Part shown: piece by piece, positions 40,742 to 51,540 of the stretch
Layout of the letters: each line of letters begins with the position of its first letter
How positions within the stretch are numbered: position 1 is the stretch's first letter
Assembly: GCF_023051145.1 (NCBI RefSeq)
Contig: NZ_JALKFS010000005.1
Span: forward strand, 4,171,733 to 4,235,732
Length of the DNA: 64,000 nucleotides
Direction of reading: 5' to 3'
DNA from: Williamsia sp. DF01-3
GTDB lineage: Bacteria > Actinomycetota > Actinomycetes > Mycobacteriales > Mycobacteriaceae
Notes under the pieces: model-generated
What the model saw: only the letters and a program-made list of their open reading frames with translations
Told to the model about the DNA's origin: nothing
The model's database searches: none
Program-made: the position numbers and the translations under genes

Positions 40742-42007
40742 ATGACGATGAAGCGGCAGATTCCCAAGCCCCACGACCTCGCCCCCTTGATGCAGTTCAA
40801 GAAGCCCGAGTTCAACGGCAAGAAGCGACGTCTCGAGGCCGCCCTGACCATCGAGGACTTGCGCACCATCGCCAAACGCCGGACCCCGCGCGCGGCGTTC
40901 GACTACACGGACGGGTCGGCCGAGGCAGAGCTGTCCATCGCCCGCGCCCGTCAGGCCTTCGCCGACATCGAGTTCCATCCGGCGATCCTTCGAGACGTGT
41001 CCAAGGTCTCCACCGGCTGGGACGTGCTGGGCGGCCCGGTGCAGCTGCCGTTCGGTATCGCACCCACCGGCTTCACCCGGATGATGCAGACCGAAGGCGA
41101 GATCGCCGGTGCCCACGCCGCCGCGCGTGCAGGCATCCCGTTCTCGCTGTCCACCATGGGAACTGCATCCATCGAGGATGTGAAGGCCGCGAACCCGCTC
41201 GGCCGCAACTGGTTCCAGCTCTACATGTGGAAGGAACGCGAGCGGTCGATGGCGCTTGTCGACCGCGCAGCCAAGGCCGGGTACGACACCCTGCTGGTGA
41301 CCGTGGACGTACCGGTCGCCGGGGCCCGACTGCGGGACAAGCGCAACGGGATGTCGATACCCCCGGCCCTGACGCCAGGAACCGTCATCAACGCATTGCC
41401 CCGCCCCCAATGGTGGATCGACTTCCTGACCACCGAACCGCTGGCCTTCGCGTCGCTGGACCGCTGGTCGGGGACGGTCGCGGAACTGCTGGACACGATG
41501 TTCGACCCCACGGTCACCTTCGACGACCTTGCCTGGATCCGCGCCCAGTGGCCCGGCAAGCTGGTGGTCAAAGGCATCCAGACGGTGGCCGACGCCAAGG
41601 CCGTCGTCGACCTCGGGGTGGACGGGCTGGTGCTGTCCAATCACGGCGGCAGGCAACTCGATCGGGCCCCGATCCCGTTCCACCTGTTGCCCCACGTCGC
41701 AGCCGAGCTGGGCCGCGACACCGAGATCATCCTCGACACCGGCATCATGTCGGGCGCGGACATCGTGGCGGCGGTTGCGCTCGGAGCCCGGTTCACCCTC
41801 ATCGGCCGGGCCTACCTGTACGGCTTGATGGCGGGCGGCGAGGCCGGCGTCAACCGCGCCGTCGACATCCTCGCCGAGCAGATCGAACGCACCATGCGAC
41901 TGCTCGGAGTCACCTGTCTCGAAGAGCTCAATCCCGGGCACGTCACCCAACTCGTCCGGCTCGCCCCGATGCCCGCACACGCCCCGTCGCCGGAGACGAC
42001 CCGATAG
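40742..42007 (+). CDS. lldD: FMN-dependent L-lactate dehydrogenase
   Basis: A 421-residue FMN alpha-hydroxy-acid dehydrogenase. FMN and substrate motifs are [34 protein letters not shown], the active-site [12 protein letters not shown] (catalytic His) and the phosphate site [17 protein letters not shown]. It starts 7 bases after rhaB. In this cluster it most likely oxidises the L-lactate made from lactaldehyde to pyruvate, completing the pathway. The family also includes mycofactocin enzyme MftD, but no mft genes are nearby. Confidence 0.93.
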   Translation: MTMKRQIPKPHDLAPLMQFKKPEFNGKKRRLEAALTIEDLRTIAKRRTPRAAFDYTDGSAEAELSIARARQAFADIEFHPAILRDVSKVSTGWDVLGGPVQLPFGIAPTGFTRMMQTEGEIAGAHAAARAGIPFSLSTMGTASIEDVKAANPLGRNWFQLYMWKERERSMALVDRAAKAGYDTLLVTVDVPVAGARLRDKRNGMSIPPALTPGTVINALPRPQWWIDFLTTEPLAFASLDRWSGTVAELLDTMFDPTVTFDDLAWIRAQWPGKLVVKGIQTVADAKAVVDLGVDGLVLSNHGGRQLDRAPIPFHLLPHVAAELGRDTEIILDTGIMSGADIVAAVALGARFTLIGRAYLYGLMAGGEAGVNRAVDILAEQIERTMRLLGVTCLEELNPGHVTQLVRLAPMPAHAPSPETTR

Positions 42008-42082
42008 CCTTTCGGACAGATACCCGTTCGACCGATCACCCGGTCTGCGGTCCCTGCGTGGCGTCGAGAGGAGCGTGCGGCG

Positions 42083-43120
42083 GTGGCAGTGAGCGTTCGC
42101 GACGTCGCCGCTGCGGCAGAGGTGTCCGTCGGGACGGTCTCCAACGTCCTCAACGCACCGGAGAAGGTTGCCCCCACCACCGTCGAACGGGTCCATCGAG
42201 CCATCGCCGACCTCGGATTCGTCCGCAACGATGCGGCCCGTCAGCTCAAGGCGGGCCGGTCACGGTGTGTCGGGCTGATCGTCCTCGACGTCGGTAACCC
42301 CTTCTTCACCGACCTGGCGCGGGCGGCCGAACGCAGGGCCGCCGAGAACCGGCTCACGGTACTCCTCGGGACCTCGGACGATGACCCGGCACGAGAACGC
42401 GCATACGTCGAAACCTTTGACGAACAGCGCGTTTACGGTGTCCTGGTCTCCCCCGTCGGAGACGACCTGAGCCGTCTCGCCGAGCTCCACCGACGCGGGA
42501 CCCCCGTGGTCCTGGTGGACCGTCGTGGCGAGGGGAGCCCATTTTCGTCGGTGGCAGTCGACGATGTCGCCGGGGGCAGACTCGCCTGCGAACATCTCTG
42601 CGCCATCGGTCGCCGGCGCATCGCCTTCATCGGCGGACCGGCAAATCTTCACCAGGTCGCCGACCGGTTACGCGGTGCACGCAAGGCGGTTGCCGAGGTC
42701 CAGGACGCCGAGCTCGAGGTCATCACGACGGGCGCCCTGAGCGTGCTCGCGGGCCGCGCTGCCGGCGAGGGCATCGGTTCGCGACCGGCTGCCGACCGTC
42801 CCGACGCCATCTTCTGCGCCAACGACCTGCTGGCCATCGGCGTACTGCAAGCACTGACGATGCTCGGAGACGTGTCGGTTCCCGGAGACATCGCGCTGAT
42901 CGGGTACGACGACATCGACTTCGCACAGTCAGCCGTCGTTCCCCTCTCGTCGATCCGTCAGCCCAGCGGTCAGCTCGGGACTCACGCGGTGGACCTGCTG
43001 CTCGCCGAGACGGACAGGGCTCCGGGCGCCGGTCCCGAGCACATTCTCTTCCAGCCGGAACTGGTCGCCCGCGCCTCCACCGTGGGCGCGACATCGAGCG
43101 ATCAGCCCATCGACATCTGA
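42083..43120 (+). CDS. LacI-family regulator of the rhamnose cluster
   Basis: A 345-residue LacI/GalR protein. The HTH is at the N-terminus (VRDVAAAAEVSVGTVSNVLNAPEKV) followed by the hinge helix VRNDAARQLKAGRS, and the periplasmic-binding-like sensor domain (VGLIVLDVGNPFFTDL, GYDDIDFAQSAVVPLSSIRQPS). The GTG start at 42083 has GAGAGGAG upstream. It is the only LacI protein in the window and the two LacI-type palindromes flank the rhamnose genes, so it is the likely repressor, with rhamnose or an intermediate as inducer. Confidence 0.9.
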   Translation: MAVSVRDVAAAAEVSVGTVSNVLNAPEKVAPTTVERVHRAIADLGFVRNDAARQLKAGRSRCVGLIVLDVGNPFFTDLARAAERRAAENRLTVLLGTSDDDPARERAYVETFDEQRVYGVLVSPVGDDLSRLAELHRRGTPVVLVDRRGEGSPFSSVAVDDVAGGRLACEHLCAIGRRRIAFIGGPANLHQVADRLRGARKAVAEVQDAELEVITTGALSVLAGRAAGEGIGSRPAADRPDAIFCANDLLAIGVLQALTMLGDVSVPGDIALIGYDDIDFAQSAVVPLSSIRQPSGQLGTHAVDLLLAETDRAPGAGPEHILFQPELVARASTVGATSSDQPIDI

Positions 43121-43193
43121 CACCGCTGGCGCACGCCCCGCAATCGTGAAACACTCGTTGTCAGATGTGAACGGGGTCACAAGGAGGCAGCGC

Positions 43194-45452
43194 GTGCACG
43201 AAGAGAAGACCACCTATTGCCGGATCTGCGAACCGCTCTGCGGGATGATCGCCACCGTCGAGGACGGGAAACTGCTATCGCTGCGGCCGGACAAGCAGAA
43301 CCCGTTGTCCAAGGGCTTCGCCTGCCCCAAAGGCATCGCCTTCACGGAGATCGTCAACGACCCCGACCGCGTTCTGCACCCCCTGCGCAAGAACGAGTTC
43401 GGCGAGTTCGAAAAGGTCTCCTGGGACACCGCGATGTCCGACATCACCTCTCGCCTCGGCGCGATCCACCGCCGTGACGGTGCCGGCAGCATCGGATGGT
43501 ATTTCGGCAATCCGGCAACATTCTCCACCGGCCACACACTCTGGGTGGCCAACTTCACGACGCTGCTGGGCACACCACACGTCTACTCGGCCGGGTCGCA
43601 AGACGTCAACAACCGATTCGTGGCAAGTCACTTCCTCTACGGCACCCCGGTTGCCGCACCCATTCCCGACATCAACCGGGTGCAGTTCCTGGTGATCATC
43701 GGCGCCAATCCCGTTGTCTCCCACGGCAGTGTGATGAGTTCACCGCGTATCCGGGAAAGCCTGCAGGCCATCACGAACCGCGGTGGACGCGTGCTGGTGA
43801 TCGACCCTCGCCGCACCGAGACCGCCCGCGAGTTCGAATGGCAGCCGATCGTCCCGGATACCGACGCGCTGCTGCTCCTGTCGCTCCTGCACGTCATGTT
43901 CGCCGAGAAGCTCGCCGACGAGGATCAGCTGGCCGAGCAATCCACCGGTATCGAGTCGATCAAAGAACTGGCCGCCGGTTTCGCTCCCGAGGTGACCGCC
44001 GATCGCACGGGCATCGATCCCCACACCGTGCGCGATTTGGCCCGCACGCTGGTGGTCACCGACCGCGCCGCGATCTACGGCCGGATCGGGACGTCGCTGG
44101 GTCGCGCAGGCACCCTCACCACCGCGTTGCTCGACATCGTCAACCTCGTCGCCGGCAACCTCGACGTCGCCGGCGGATCGATGTTCGGCGATCTGGGCAT
44201 CCCCGGACAACGCCTGGGAGTGGCAGCGCTGCAACATGTCTCGCGGTTCGCGTGGAACGGCCGGCGCAGCAGGGTCGGCGATCTGCCGCAGGTTCTGGGC
44301 ACCGCTCCGGCCTCGGTGATGGCCAAGGAGATGCTCACCCCGGGCAGAGGACAACTCAAGGCCCTGTTCGTGAGCGCCGGCAATCCGGTTCTGTCGGTGC
44401 CCAACGGCGACGAACTCTCCAAGGCGCTCGGCGACCTGGAGTTGATGGTGTCCCTCGACTTCTATCAGAACGAGACCAACGCTCACGCCGACTACATCCT
44501 GCCCACCACCACGATGTACGAGCGCTCCGACTTCCTCCTCCCCTTCCAGGCCCTGTTCACCACGCCCTTCAAACAGGCCACCGAAGCCGTCATCCCGCCT
44601 CGCGGGGAAGCGCGCGAGGAATGGGAGATCATCAACGAGCTCGTGGCGTCGCTTGCCAAACAGGCACCGCTGTTGGGCGGGCTGCACCTGTTCAACAAGT
44701 TCGCCGGTCTGGTCGGCAAGCCGTGGACCCCTACGAGGCTCTCCGATCTGGTGGTGCGCATCGGGATCGGCGGTGACCGTTTCGGTCTTCGCCGCGGTGG
44801 CCTCACCTTCGAGAAGCTGATCAACAAGTTCCCGCACGGCAAGATAGTCGCCGACAATCTCGAGCCCGGTCAGCTGCGCAAGATCGTCACCCATCGAGCG
44901 CGCAAGATCCGGTTGGACGCGCCCGAGTTGCTCGCCGAGATCGACCGCCTCGAGCGTGATACCGACCCCGGCTACCCTTTACGGCTCATCGGCATGCGCG
45001 AGATCCGTTCGGAGAACAGCTGGCAACACAACGCCCCGATGTTGTTGCGCGGCGGCAGGACTCATGCGGCCCGCATGCACCCCACCGATGCCGCCGACCG
45101 AGGAATCGCGGAGGGCGAGCTGATCAGTGTCGCGTCGCGGCACGGTCAGATCGCGCTTCCGGTGACGCTGACGGACGACATCAAACAGGGCGTCGTCGCC
45201 ATCCCACACGGCTGGGGCCACAACGGGAACGGCGGGTGGACCAGAGCGAACGACGCCGCGAGCAACGACCTCGGCACCGGCGGGGTCAACGTCAACAAGC
45301 TCATCTCCTCGGACCCCAAGGATCTCGAGCGCCTGGCAGGGATGGCCAACATGACCGGCGTGCCGATCCAGGTTGCCGCCCTCGACCGCACGTCCGACTC
45401 CATCCGCGACCGGCTGAGCGCGTCATCGGACATGGTCGCCTCCGGCGAGTAG
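43194..45452 (+). CDS. Molybdopterin oxidoreductase with 4Fe-4S motif
   Basis: A 752-residue DMSO-reductase-family enzyme. The N-terminal Fe4S4 motif CRICEPLCG with a distal Cys in GFACPKG opens the protein; then come VIIGANPVVSHGSVMSSPRIRE, VIDPRRTETARE and the C-terminal molybdopterin dinucleotide-binding domain (NAPMLLRGGRTHAARMHPTDAADRGI). No twin-arginine signal is present, so it is cytoplasmic. GTG 43194 has AAGGAGG 6 bases upstream. It resembles the Rv0197-type oxidoreductases; the substrate is unknown. No partner subunits are adjacent. Confidence 0.9.
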   Translation: MHEEKTTYCRICEPLCGMIATVEDGKLLSLRPDKQNPLSKGFACPKGIAFTEIVNDPDRVLHPLRKNEFGEFEKVSWDTAMSDITSRLGAIHRRDGAGSIGWYFGNPATFSTGHTLWVANFTTLLGTPHVYSAGSQDVNNRFVASHFLYGTPVAAPIPDINRVQFLVIIGANPVVSHGSVMSSPRIRESLQAITNRGGRVLVIDPRRTETAREFEWQPIVPDTDALLLLSLLHVMFAEKLADEDQLAEQSTGIESIKELAAGFAPEVTADRTGIDPHTVRDLARTLVVTDRAAIYGRIGTSLGRAGTLTTALLDIVNLVAGNLDVAGGSMFGDLGIPGQRLGVAALQHVSRFAWNGRRSRVGDLPQVLGTAPASVMAKEMLTPGRGQLKALFVSAGNPVLSVPNGDELSKALGDLELMVSLDFYQNETNAHADYILPTTTMYERSDFLLPFQALFTTPFKQATEAVIPPRGEAREEWEIINELVASLAKQAPLLGGLHLFNKFAGLVGKPWTPTRLSDLVVRIGIGGDRFGLRRGGLTFEKLINKFPHGKIVADNLEPGQLRKIVTHRARKIRLDAPELLAEIDRLERDTDPGYPLRLIGMREIRSENSWQHNAPMLLRGGRTHAARMHPTDAADRGIAEGELISVASRHGQIALPVTLTDDIKQGVVAIPHGWGHNGNGGWTRANDAASNDLGTGGVNVNKLISSDPKDLERLAGMANMTGVPIQVAALDRTSDSIRDRLSASSDMVASGE

Positions 45453-45478
45453 GTCCGGGTACCCGCTAAGTTGGCCGG

Positions 45479-45916
45479 GTGAGAGCACTTCTGCAGAGGG
45501 TCACCGAAGCGTCGGTCGAGGTCGAAGGTGAGGTGGTCGGCCGGATCGAACCCGGCGATGGTCGCCATGGCCTGGTCGCGCTCATCGGGGTGACGCACAC
45601 CGATGGCGCCGACGAAGCCAGGACCCTCGCCGACAAGATCTGGCGGCTCCGGATTCTCGAAGGAGAGAAGTCAGCTGCCGACCTCGGCGCACCGATTCTC
45701 GTGATCAGTCAGTTCACCCTGTACGCCAACACCACCAAAGGACGTCGGCCGTCCTGGAATGCGGCAGCGCCGGGTTCGGTGGCAGAACCACTCGTGGACG
45801 AGGTGGTCGCAGCGCTGCGGTCGTCGGGTGCCGAAGTGGCGACCGGCCGGTTCGGGGCGCACATGCAGGTCAACCTGGTCAACGACGGCCCGGTGACCAT
45901 CATGTTGGAGGTCTGA
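45479..45916 (+). CDS. dtd: D-aminoacyl-tRNA deacylase
   Basis: A 145-residue DTD ([17 protein letters not shown]). It hydrolyses D-aminoacyl-tRNA to protect translation. Both active-site motifs are present: [17 protein letters not shown] and the C-terminal [11 protein letters not shown] (NxGPVT). It starts 26 bases after the molybdopterin enzyme gene and uses a GTG start. Confidence 0.95.
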   Translation: MRALLQRVTEASVEVEGEVVGRIEPGDGRHGLVALIGVTHTDGADEARTLADKIWRLRILEGEKSAADLGAPILVISQFTLYANTTKGRRPSWNAAAPGSVAEPLVDEVVAALRSSGAEVATGRFGAHMQVNLVNDGPVTIMLEV

Positions 45917-45926
45917 GACCCGATTT

Positions 45927-45977
45927 TGGTGGGTTCCGGTGAACCTGACCTGCAGGTTTACCCACCCGAACCCACCA
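45927..45977. terminator. Long hairpin between converging dtd and map
   Basis: TGGTGGGTTC (45927-45936) pairs with GAACCCACCA (45968-45977), continuing inward with GGTG/CACC and an inner AACCTG/CAGGTT stem. This nearly continuous 20-bp hairpin sits exactly between two converging genes and most likely terminates both. Confidence 0.75.
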
Positions 45978-45985
45978 CTATGGGA

Positions 45986-46777
45986 TTACGGGCGGACGGT
46001 GAGGATGCGAGGACCGTCGGAGGTGACCACAACGGTGTGCTCCCAATGCGAGGCACGGGTGCCGTCGTTGGTGATGACGGTCCAACCGTCGTCGAGCACG
46101 GTGGTTTCCACCGTGCCGAGGGTGAGCATGGGCTCGATCGCGAGCGTGGATCCGATCACCAGCTGCGGGCCCCGGCCCGCCTTGCCCTCATTCGGCAGGA
46201 ACGGGTCCAGATGCATCTCGCGTCCGATGCCGTGGCCGCCGTATCCGTCCACGATGCCGAAGGTCCGGCCGTAGGTCTTCTCCGCAGCACGCGTGGCTGT
46301 CTCGATCGCGTGCGAGATGTCGGTGAGTCGGCCGCCGTCGACCATCGCGGCAATACCTGCCTCCATGGCCAGCCGGGTCGCGTCGTTGAGGTCCTGATCG
46401 GCCGCCGACAGGTCACCGACCCCGAAGGTCCACGCGGAGTCACCGTGCCAGCCGTCGAGAATCGCTCCACAGTCGATGGACACCAGGTCGTGCTCGGCGA
46501 GCACCACGTCCTTGGACGGGATGCCGTGCACCACAACATCGTTGACCGACGAACAGATGGAGCCCGTGAACCCGTGGTAGCCGAGAAACGATGGGACGGC
46601 CCCGGCCTCGCGGATCACCGACTCGGCGACCTCGTCCAGTTCCAGGGTGGAGACACCTGCCTTGGCGGCTTCGCGTACGGCAACCAGCGCGCGGCCGACA
46701 ACCTCACCGGCAGCGGCCATGGCGTCCACCTCGCCCGCCGAACGGAACGGAACGGGCTTGGGTTTACGAAACCCCAT
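45986..46777 (-). CDS. map: Type I methionine aminopeptidase
   Basis: A 263-residue enzyme that removes N-terminal Met. Metal ligands can be placed in [20 protein letters not shown] (two Asp), [12 protein letters not shown] (His), AIEPMLT (Glu) and SHWEHTVVV (Glu). It lacks the N-terminal zinc-finger extension of some mycobacterial MetAPs. Last gene of the secY-adk-map end of the spc operon. Confidence 0.96.
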   Translation of the reverse strand: MGFRKPKPVPFRSAGEVDAMAAAGEVVGRALVAVREAAKAGVSTLELDEVAESVIREAGAVPSFLGYHGFTGSICSSVNDVVVHGIPSKDVVLAEHDLVSIDCGAILDGWHGDSAWTFGVGDLSAADQDLNDATRLAMEAGIAAMVDGGRLTDISHAIETATRAAEKTYGRTFGIVDGYGGHGIGREMHLDPFLPNEGKAGRGPQLVIGSTLAIEPMLTLGTVETTVLDDGWTVITNDGTRASHWEHTVVVTSDGPRILTVRP

Positions 46778-46800
46778 CAGAACCTACAACTCTCAGATGT

Positions 46801-47346
46801 TCAGGCGCCGATGGCCCGCAACACGCGCTGGTGAACCTCGTTGACGTCACCCATGGCGTCGATGGTCTTGACCGTGTCGGCGTAGTACTCGAGCAGCGGC
46901 GCCGTCTCCGTGAGGTAGACCTGCATGCGGTTGCGGATCACTTCTTCGGTGTCGTCCGCACGTCCGCGAGCCAGCATCCGCTTGACCACAACATCTTCGT
47001 CGACGCCGAACGACAGCACCGCATCGAGCTTGGTGTCGAGCTCATCGAGGATGTGTGTGAGCGCATCGGCCTGGTCGGTCGATCGGGGGAAACCGTCGAG
47101 GATGAATCCCTTGGCGGCATCCGGCTCGGCAACGCGAGCGCGAACCATGTCGATCGTGATCTCTGACGGCACCAGATTGCCGGCATCGAGGTACTTCTTC
47201 GCTTCGAGCCCGATCGGAGTGCCCTGCGAGATGTTGGCGCGGAACAGGTCTCCGGTGGAGATGTGCGGGATTCCCAGGCTTTCCGAGATGAGTTCCGCCT
47301 GCGTACCCTTGCCGGCGCCGGGCGGGCCGAGAATCACCAGTCTCAC
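46801..47346 (-). CDS. adk: Adenylate kinase
   Basis: A 181-residue short-form adenylate kinase ([20 protein letters not shown]-loop, [12 protein letters not shown], and LID region reduced as in actinobacteria, with [15 protein letters not shown]). It balances ATP, ADP and AMP. The start overlaps the secY stop by 4 bases. Confidence 0.97.
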   Translation of the reverse strand: MRLVILGPPGAGKGTQAELISESLGIPHISTGDLFRANISQGTPIGLEAKKYLDAGNLVPSEITIDMVRARVAEPDAAKGFILDGFPRSTDQADALTHILDELDTKLDAVLSFGVDEDVVVKRMLARGRADDTEEVIRNRMQVYLTETAPLLEYYADTVKTIDAMGDVNEVHQRVLRAIGA

Positions 47347-48668
47347 TTGAGAAACCCTTCATACTTGCGCTGCATGAGCTGCGAATTGACCTGTTTGACG
47401 GTGTCCAACCCGACGCCGACCATGATCAGCACCGCGGTGCCGCCAAACGGGATGTTCTGCACCGATCCCGAATTGCCGATCTCGAGGAAGAGGTTGGGCA
47501 ACACGGCGATGGTGCCGAGATAGATGGAGCCGGGCAGAGTGATCCGGCTCAACACGTAGCCGAGGTAGTCCGCCGTGGGCTGGCCCGGGCGGATGCCCGG
47601 GATGAAGCCGCCGTACTTCTTCATCTCGTCCGCACGCTCTTGTGGGTTGAACGTGATCGCCACATAGAAGTACGTGAAGAAGATGATCATCAAGAAGTAG
47701 ACGAGGATGTAGACCGGATTGCTCGGGTCCACCAGATACGTCTGGATCTGACGCTGCCACCACGAGGGTTCCTCGGTGGAACTCTGCGTCAGCTGGAGGA
47801 TCAGGTTCGGCAGGTACAGCAAGGACGACGCGAAGATGACGGGGATGACGCCGGCCTGGTTCACCTTCAACGGGAGGTAGGTGGACGAACCGCCGTACAT
47901 CTTGCGGCCGACCATCCGCTTGGCATATTGCACCGGGATACGGCGCTGACCCTGTTCGATGAACACCACGCCGGCGACGATGGCCAGTGCGGCCAGCAGC
48001 ACCAGGAAGAAGACCAGGCCACCACGGGTGTCGAGGATGGTCTTGCCCTCGGACGGGATGCGGGCGGCGATACCGGCGAAGATCATCAGCGACATACCGT
48101 TGCCGATGCCACGCTCGGTGATCAATTCACCGAACCACATCACCACGAGCGCGCCCGCAGTCATCACGAGGACGATGATGAACAGCCCGAAGATCGACTG
48201 ATCCCGCAGGATCTGATCACCGTTCTCACACTCGGGCAGCAGATCGCCACGGTCGGCGAGAGCGACGATGCCGGTGGACTGCAACAAGGCCAGGGCGAGC
48301 GTCAGATACCGCGTGTACTGCGTCATCTTCGCCTGGCCGGACTGGCCCTCTTTACGCAGCTGCTCGAAACGTGGGATCACCACGGTCAACAGCTGAACGA
48401 TGATGCTGGCGGTGATGAACGGCATGATGCCGATGGCGAACACCGACAACTGGAGCAGGGCTCCACCGGAGAACATGTTGATCAGGGAGTAGATGCCGGC
48501 CGAGTCGCCCTGAGACGCCGCGTCCAGACACTGCTGAACCTGCTTGTAATCCACGCCGGGCGACGGAATGGTCGCGCCGAGCCGATAAAGAACGATGATT
48601 CCCAGTACGAAGAGAATCTTCCGCCTCAGGTCGGGTGTCCTGAAGGCCGATATGACGGCGGAACGCAC
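47343..48668 (-). CDS. secY: Protein translocase subunit SecY
   Basis: A 441-residue, ten-helix channel subunit of SecYEG. It starts [41 protein letters not shown]; the plug and pore-ring helices and the cytosolic loop [16 protein letters not shown] are visible. The GTG at 48668 follows AGGAGGAG. Partner of SecA1 coded at 2775-5599. Confidence 0.97.
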   Translation of the reverse strand: MRSAVISAFRTPDLRRKILFVLGIIVLYRLGATIPSPGVDYKQVQQCLDAASQGDSAGIYSLINMFSGGALLQLSVFAIGIMPFITASIIVQLLTVVIPRFEQLRKEGQSGQAKMTQYTRYLTLALALLQSTGIVALADRGDLLPECENGDQILRDQSIFGLFIIVLVMTAGALVVMWFGELITERGIGNGMSLMIFAGIAARIPSEGKTILDTRGGLVFFLVLLAALAIVAGVVFIEQGQRRIPVQYAKRMVGRKMYGGSSTYLPLKVNQAGVIPVIFASSLLYLPNLILQLTQSSTEEPSWWQRQIQTYLVDPSNPVYILVYFLMIIFFTYFYVAITFNPQERADEMKKYGGFIPGIRPGQPTADYLGYVLSRITLPGSIYLGTIAVLPNLFLEIGNSGSVQNIPFGGTAVLIMVGVGLDTVKQVNSQLMQRKYEGFLK

Positions 48669-48855
48669 TAACTCCTCCTGGGCAATGTCGCTCCGGCAGC
48701 AGCGTTGCACCGGGCTACAAACAACTCTTGGACTCTAACAGTCACGCGCCGGGGATCCGGCGTGCGACCACTGAAGTGGCGAGCGGCGCGCGCAGTTGCA
48801 AACGCGCCGCCCGCCACTGTAGCGAGTCCTGGGTGGTGGGTGATCGACGTCTGCC
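48669..48855. other. 187-bp gap between rplO and secY
   Basis: Holds the secY ribosome binding site. A GCGGCGCGCG-type palindromic stretch near 48782-48812 could be a leader structure. No gene was seen. Confidence 0.3.
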
Positions 48856-49296
48856 CTACAGGACAGTCGTGGACCCGCCCGCGGCAGCGATCTTCTCGCT
48901 CGCGGACGACGAGAACTTGTTGGCGGAGACCTGCACGGCCACCGACAATTCGCCCTCGCCGAGAACCTTCACCAGCTCGTTCTTGCGAACGGCACCCTTG
49001 GCGACCAACTCGTCGACACCCACGGTGCCCCCTTCGGGGAACAGCCGGGCGATGTCGCCGATGTTGACAACCTGGTACTCGACCCGGTTGCGGTTCTTGA
49101 AACCCTTGAGCTTGGGCAGCCGCATGTGGATGGGCATCTGCCCGCCCTCGAAGCCGGCAGGCACGTTCTTGCGTGCCTTGGTGCCCTTGGTGCCACGTCC
49201 CGAGGTTTTACCTTTGGAACCCTCACCGCGACCCAGGCGGGTCTTGTCTGTCTTCGACCCGGGGGCGGGCCGGAGATGATGCAGTTTGATTGTCAT
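48856..49296 (-). CDS. rplO: 50S ribosomal protein L15
   Basis: A 146-residue L15 ([42 protein letters not shown]), with the conserved Gly/Lys-rich N-terminal extension and globular C-terminal domain. 4 bases downstream of rpmD. Confidence 0.97.
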   Translation of the reverse strand: MTIKLHHLRPAPGSKTDKTRLGRGEGSKGKTSGRGTKGTKARKNVPAGFEGGQMPIHMRLPKLKGFKNRNRVEYQVVNIGDIARLFPEGGTVGVDELVAKGAVRKNELVKVLGEGELSVAVQVSANKFSSSASEKIAAAGGSTTVL

Positions 49297-49300
49297 GGAA

Positions 49301-49480
49301 CTAAACCTCTTCGACGGTCACGAGGTGCCGGACCGCATTGATCAGGCCGCGGTTCTGGGCATTGTCCTCGCGGGTGACGGTCTTGCGAATGCCCCGGAGT
49401 CCGAGAGTCCGCAGGCTGTCACGCTGGTTGCGCTTGGAACCGATGGTGCTCTTCACCTGGGTGATCTTCAGTTCTGCCAT
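49301..49480 (-). CDS. rpmD: 50S ribosomal protein L30
   Basis: A 59-residue L30 ([35 protein letters not shown]). The ATG at 49480 gives normal length; a longer in-frame reading upstream overlaps rpsE and is spurious. Confidence 0.96.
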   Translation of the reverse strand: MAELKITQVKSTIGSKRNQRDSLRTLGLRGIRKTVTREDNAQNRGLINAVRHLVTVEEV

Positions 49481-49484
49481 TTCA

Positions 49485-50153
49485 CTACGCTCCCTGTCCT
49501 GCTCGGGCTCGCAACATACCGGCCGGTGCGACGTCTTCGATCGGCAGGCCACGACGTGCAGCCACCTCTTCGGGACGCTGCAGCAGCTTGAGCGCTGCCA
49601 CGGTTGCGTGCACAACGTTGATGGCGTTGTCGCTGCCCAGGCTCTTGCCGAGGATGTCGTGGACACCCGCGCACTCGAGCACGGCACGCACCGCGCCACC
49701 GGCGATCACACCGGTACCGGGGCTGGCCGGACGGAGCATCACGACTCCGGCCGCAGCCTCACCCTGAACCGGGTGGGTGATGGTCGCGCCGATCATCGGG
49801 ACGCGGAAGAAGTTCTTACGAGCCTCTTCGACACCCTTCTGGATCGCCGCGGGAACTTCCTTGGCCTTGCCGTAACCGACACCGACCAGGCCGTTGCCGT
49901 CACCGACGACCACCAGAGCGGTGAAGGAGAACCGACGTCCACCCTTGACCACCTTGGAGACGCGGTTGATGGCTACGACGCGCTCGAGCTGGTTCTTGTC
50001 TTCCCGGCCGCCACCGCGCTGGTTGTCGCGACGGTCACGGTTGCCGCCGCCACCGCGGCGGTCGCCGCCCGCGTTGTTGGCGTTGGGGTCATTGCTGGTA
50101 CTTCCGGCGGGTCCGCTTCCGGTACCGCCGTCACGACGCTGACGTCCCGGCAT
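49485..50153 (-). CDS. rpsE: 30S ribosomal protein S5
   Basis: A 222-residue S5. A disordered Gly/Arg/Asn-rich N-terminus of about 50 residues precedes the dsRBD-like fold ([46 protein letters not shown]) and the C-terminal domain. ATG 50153 with GAAGGA upstream is used. Confidence 0.97.
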   Translation of the reverse strand: MPGRQRRDGGTGSGPAGSTSNDPNANNAGGDRRGGGGNRDRRDNQRGGGREDKNQLERVVAINRVSKVVKGGRRFSFTALVVVGDGNGLVGVGYGKAKEVPAAIQKGVEEARKNFFRVPMIGATITHPVQGEAAAGVVMLRPASPGTGVIAGGAVRAVLECAGVHDILGKSLGSDNAINVVHATVAALKLLQRPEEVAARRGLPIEDVAPAGMLRARAGQGA

Positions 50154-50190
50154 CAGATGGTCCTTCCGTTGCAAGTATTCGTATCAATCA

Positions 50191-50592
50191 TCAGAACTCG
50201 AGCCCTCCCTCACGGGCGGCATCCGCCAGAGCGGCGATACGACCGTGGTAGCCGTGGCCACCGTGGTCGAACACCACGGCCTGCACACCGGCAGCCTTGG
50301 CGCGGGCGGCGATCAGTTCGCCGACCTTCTTGCTCTGTGCCGACTTGTCGCCACCGGCGCTGCGGACGTCGGCCTCGATGGTCGAGGCTGCGGCCACCGT
50401 GTTGCCGGCGAGGTCGTCGACCAGCTGCACGTGGATGTGGCGCGAGGAGCGCTTCACCACGAGCCGCGGCCGTTCGGGAGTGCCGCTGATCTTCTTACGC
50501 AGCCGGAAGTGCCGGCGGGCGTTGGAGACACGACGACGGGTGGACACGTCCTTGCCCAGGGGCAGACGCTTGGTCTTCACAGTTTCACTCAT
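50191..50592 (-). CDS. rplR: 50S ribosomal protein L18
   Basis: A 133-residue L18 ([42 protein letters not shown], ending [13 protein letters not shown]), a 5S rRNA binder. It starts 1 base after the true rplF stop. The frameshift in rplF makes the two look fused in one frame; they are separate genes. Confidence 0.97.
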   Translation of the reverse strand: MSETVKTKRLPLGKDVSTRRRVSNARRHFRLRKKISGTPERPRLVVKRSSRHIHVQLVDDLAGNTVAAASTIEADVRSAGGDKSAQSKKVGELIAARAKAAGVQAVVFDHGGHGYHGRIAALADAAREGGLEF

Positions 50593-50593
50593 G

Positions 50594-51129
50594 TCACTTA
50601 CCCGTCTTTCCGACCTTGCGACGGATCTGCTCACCCTCGAAGCGAACGCCCTTGCCCTTGTAGGGGTCCGGACGGCGCAGGCGGCGGATGTTCGCCGAGA
50701 TCTGTCCGACTTGTTGCTTGTCGATTCCCGAAACCGAGAATTGGTGGGCGATTCCACCGCGAAGGTGATGCCCTCGGGCGCCTTGATGGGCACCGGGTGG
50801 CTGTAACCGAGCGCGAACTCGAGGTCGCTGCCCTTGAGTGCCACGCGGTAACCGACACCGAAGATTTCCATCTTGCGGGTGTAGCCCTCGGTGACACCGG
50901 TGACCAGGTTGGCCACCAGGCTGCGGCTCAGGCCGTGCAGTGCACGGTTACGTCGCTCGTCGTTGGGACGGGTCACCACAACGGTGCCATCTTCGACTGC
51001 GACACTGATCGGCTCCGAGATGTCAACTGACAGTTGCCCCTTGGGGCCCTTGACGTTGACGGTCTGGCCGTCGATCTTCACGTCTACTCCGGCCGGGATT
51101 GCGACCGGGTTCTTTCCAATACGCGACAT
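50594..51129 (-). CDS. rplF: 50S ribosomal protein L6 (single-base frameshift)
   Basis: L6 binds 23S rRNA near the factor-binding site. The first 128 residues ([31 protein letters not shown] onward) are in one frame to VESPT. The rest ([37 protein letters not shown], ending KVGKTGK) is in another. ACC-AA-TTC lacks one base where a Lys codon is expected (plus strand about 50744-50749). Restoring it gives 178 residues, the family norm, and a stop 1 base before rplR. A true lesion in this gene would be severe, so a sequencing error is likely. The surrounding GAATTGG matches the secA error site. Confidence 0.93.
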
Positions 51130-51141
51130 TAGTTTTGCCCC

Positions 51142-51540
51142 TTACCAGACGTACGCGAGGACTTCGCCGCCCACGCCCTGGTTGGCGGCTTGGCGGTCGG
51201 TCAGCAGACCCGAGGAAGTGGAGATGATCGCCACGCCCAGGCCGCCGAGCACCTTTGGCAGATTGGTGGACTTCGCGTACACGCGCAGACCCGGCTTGGA
51301 GACGCGCCGGAGACCGGCGATGCTCCGCTCGCGGGTGGGGCCGTACTTCAGCGTGACGACGAGGTTCTTGCCGACCTCGGCATCTTCGCTGCGGTAGTCC
51401 GTGATGTAGCCCTCGCGCTTGAGGATCTCGGCGATGTTGGCCTTGATCTTCGAATGCGGCAGGCTCACCTCATCGTGAAACGCCGAGTTGGCGTTGCGCA
51501 GACGGGTCAAGAAGTCTGCGATCGGATCAGTCATGGTCAT
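51142..51540 (-). CDS. rpsH: 30S ribosomal protein S8
   Basis: A 132-residue S8 ([44 protein letters not shown], ending with [26 protein letters not shown]). S8 binds the central domain of 16S rRNA and in other bacteria controls spc-operon translation. Here it becomes the first gene of the downstream half of the split operon. Confidence 0.98.
   Translation of the reverse strand: MTMTDPIADFLTRLRNANSAFHDEVSLPHSKIKANIAEILKREGYITDYRSEDAEVGKNLVVTLKYGPTRERSIAGLRRVSKPGLRVYAKSTNLPKVLGGLGVAIISTSSGLLTDRQAANQGVGGEVLAYVW

Noticed and set aside
50191-51129. Apparent 312-residue L6-L18 fusion
   Set aside because: A one-base deletion in rplF puts L6 in frame with L18. The true L6 C-terminus and stop are in the next frame, 1 base before the L18 start.
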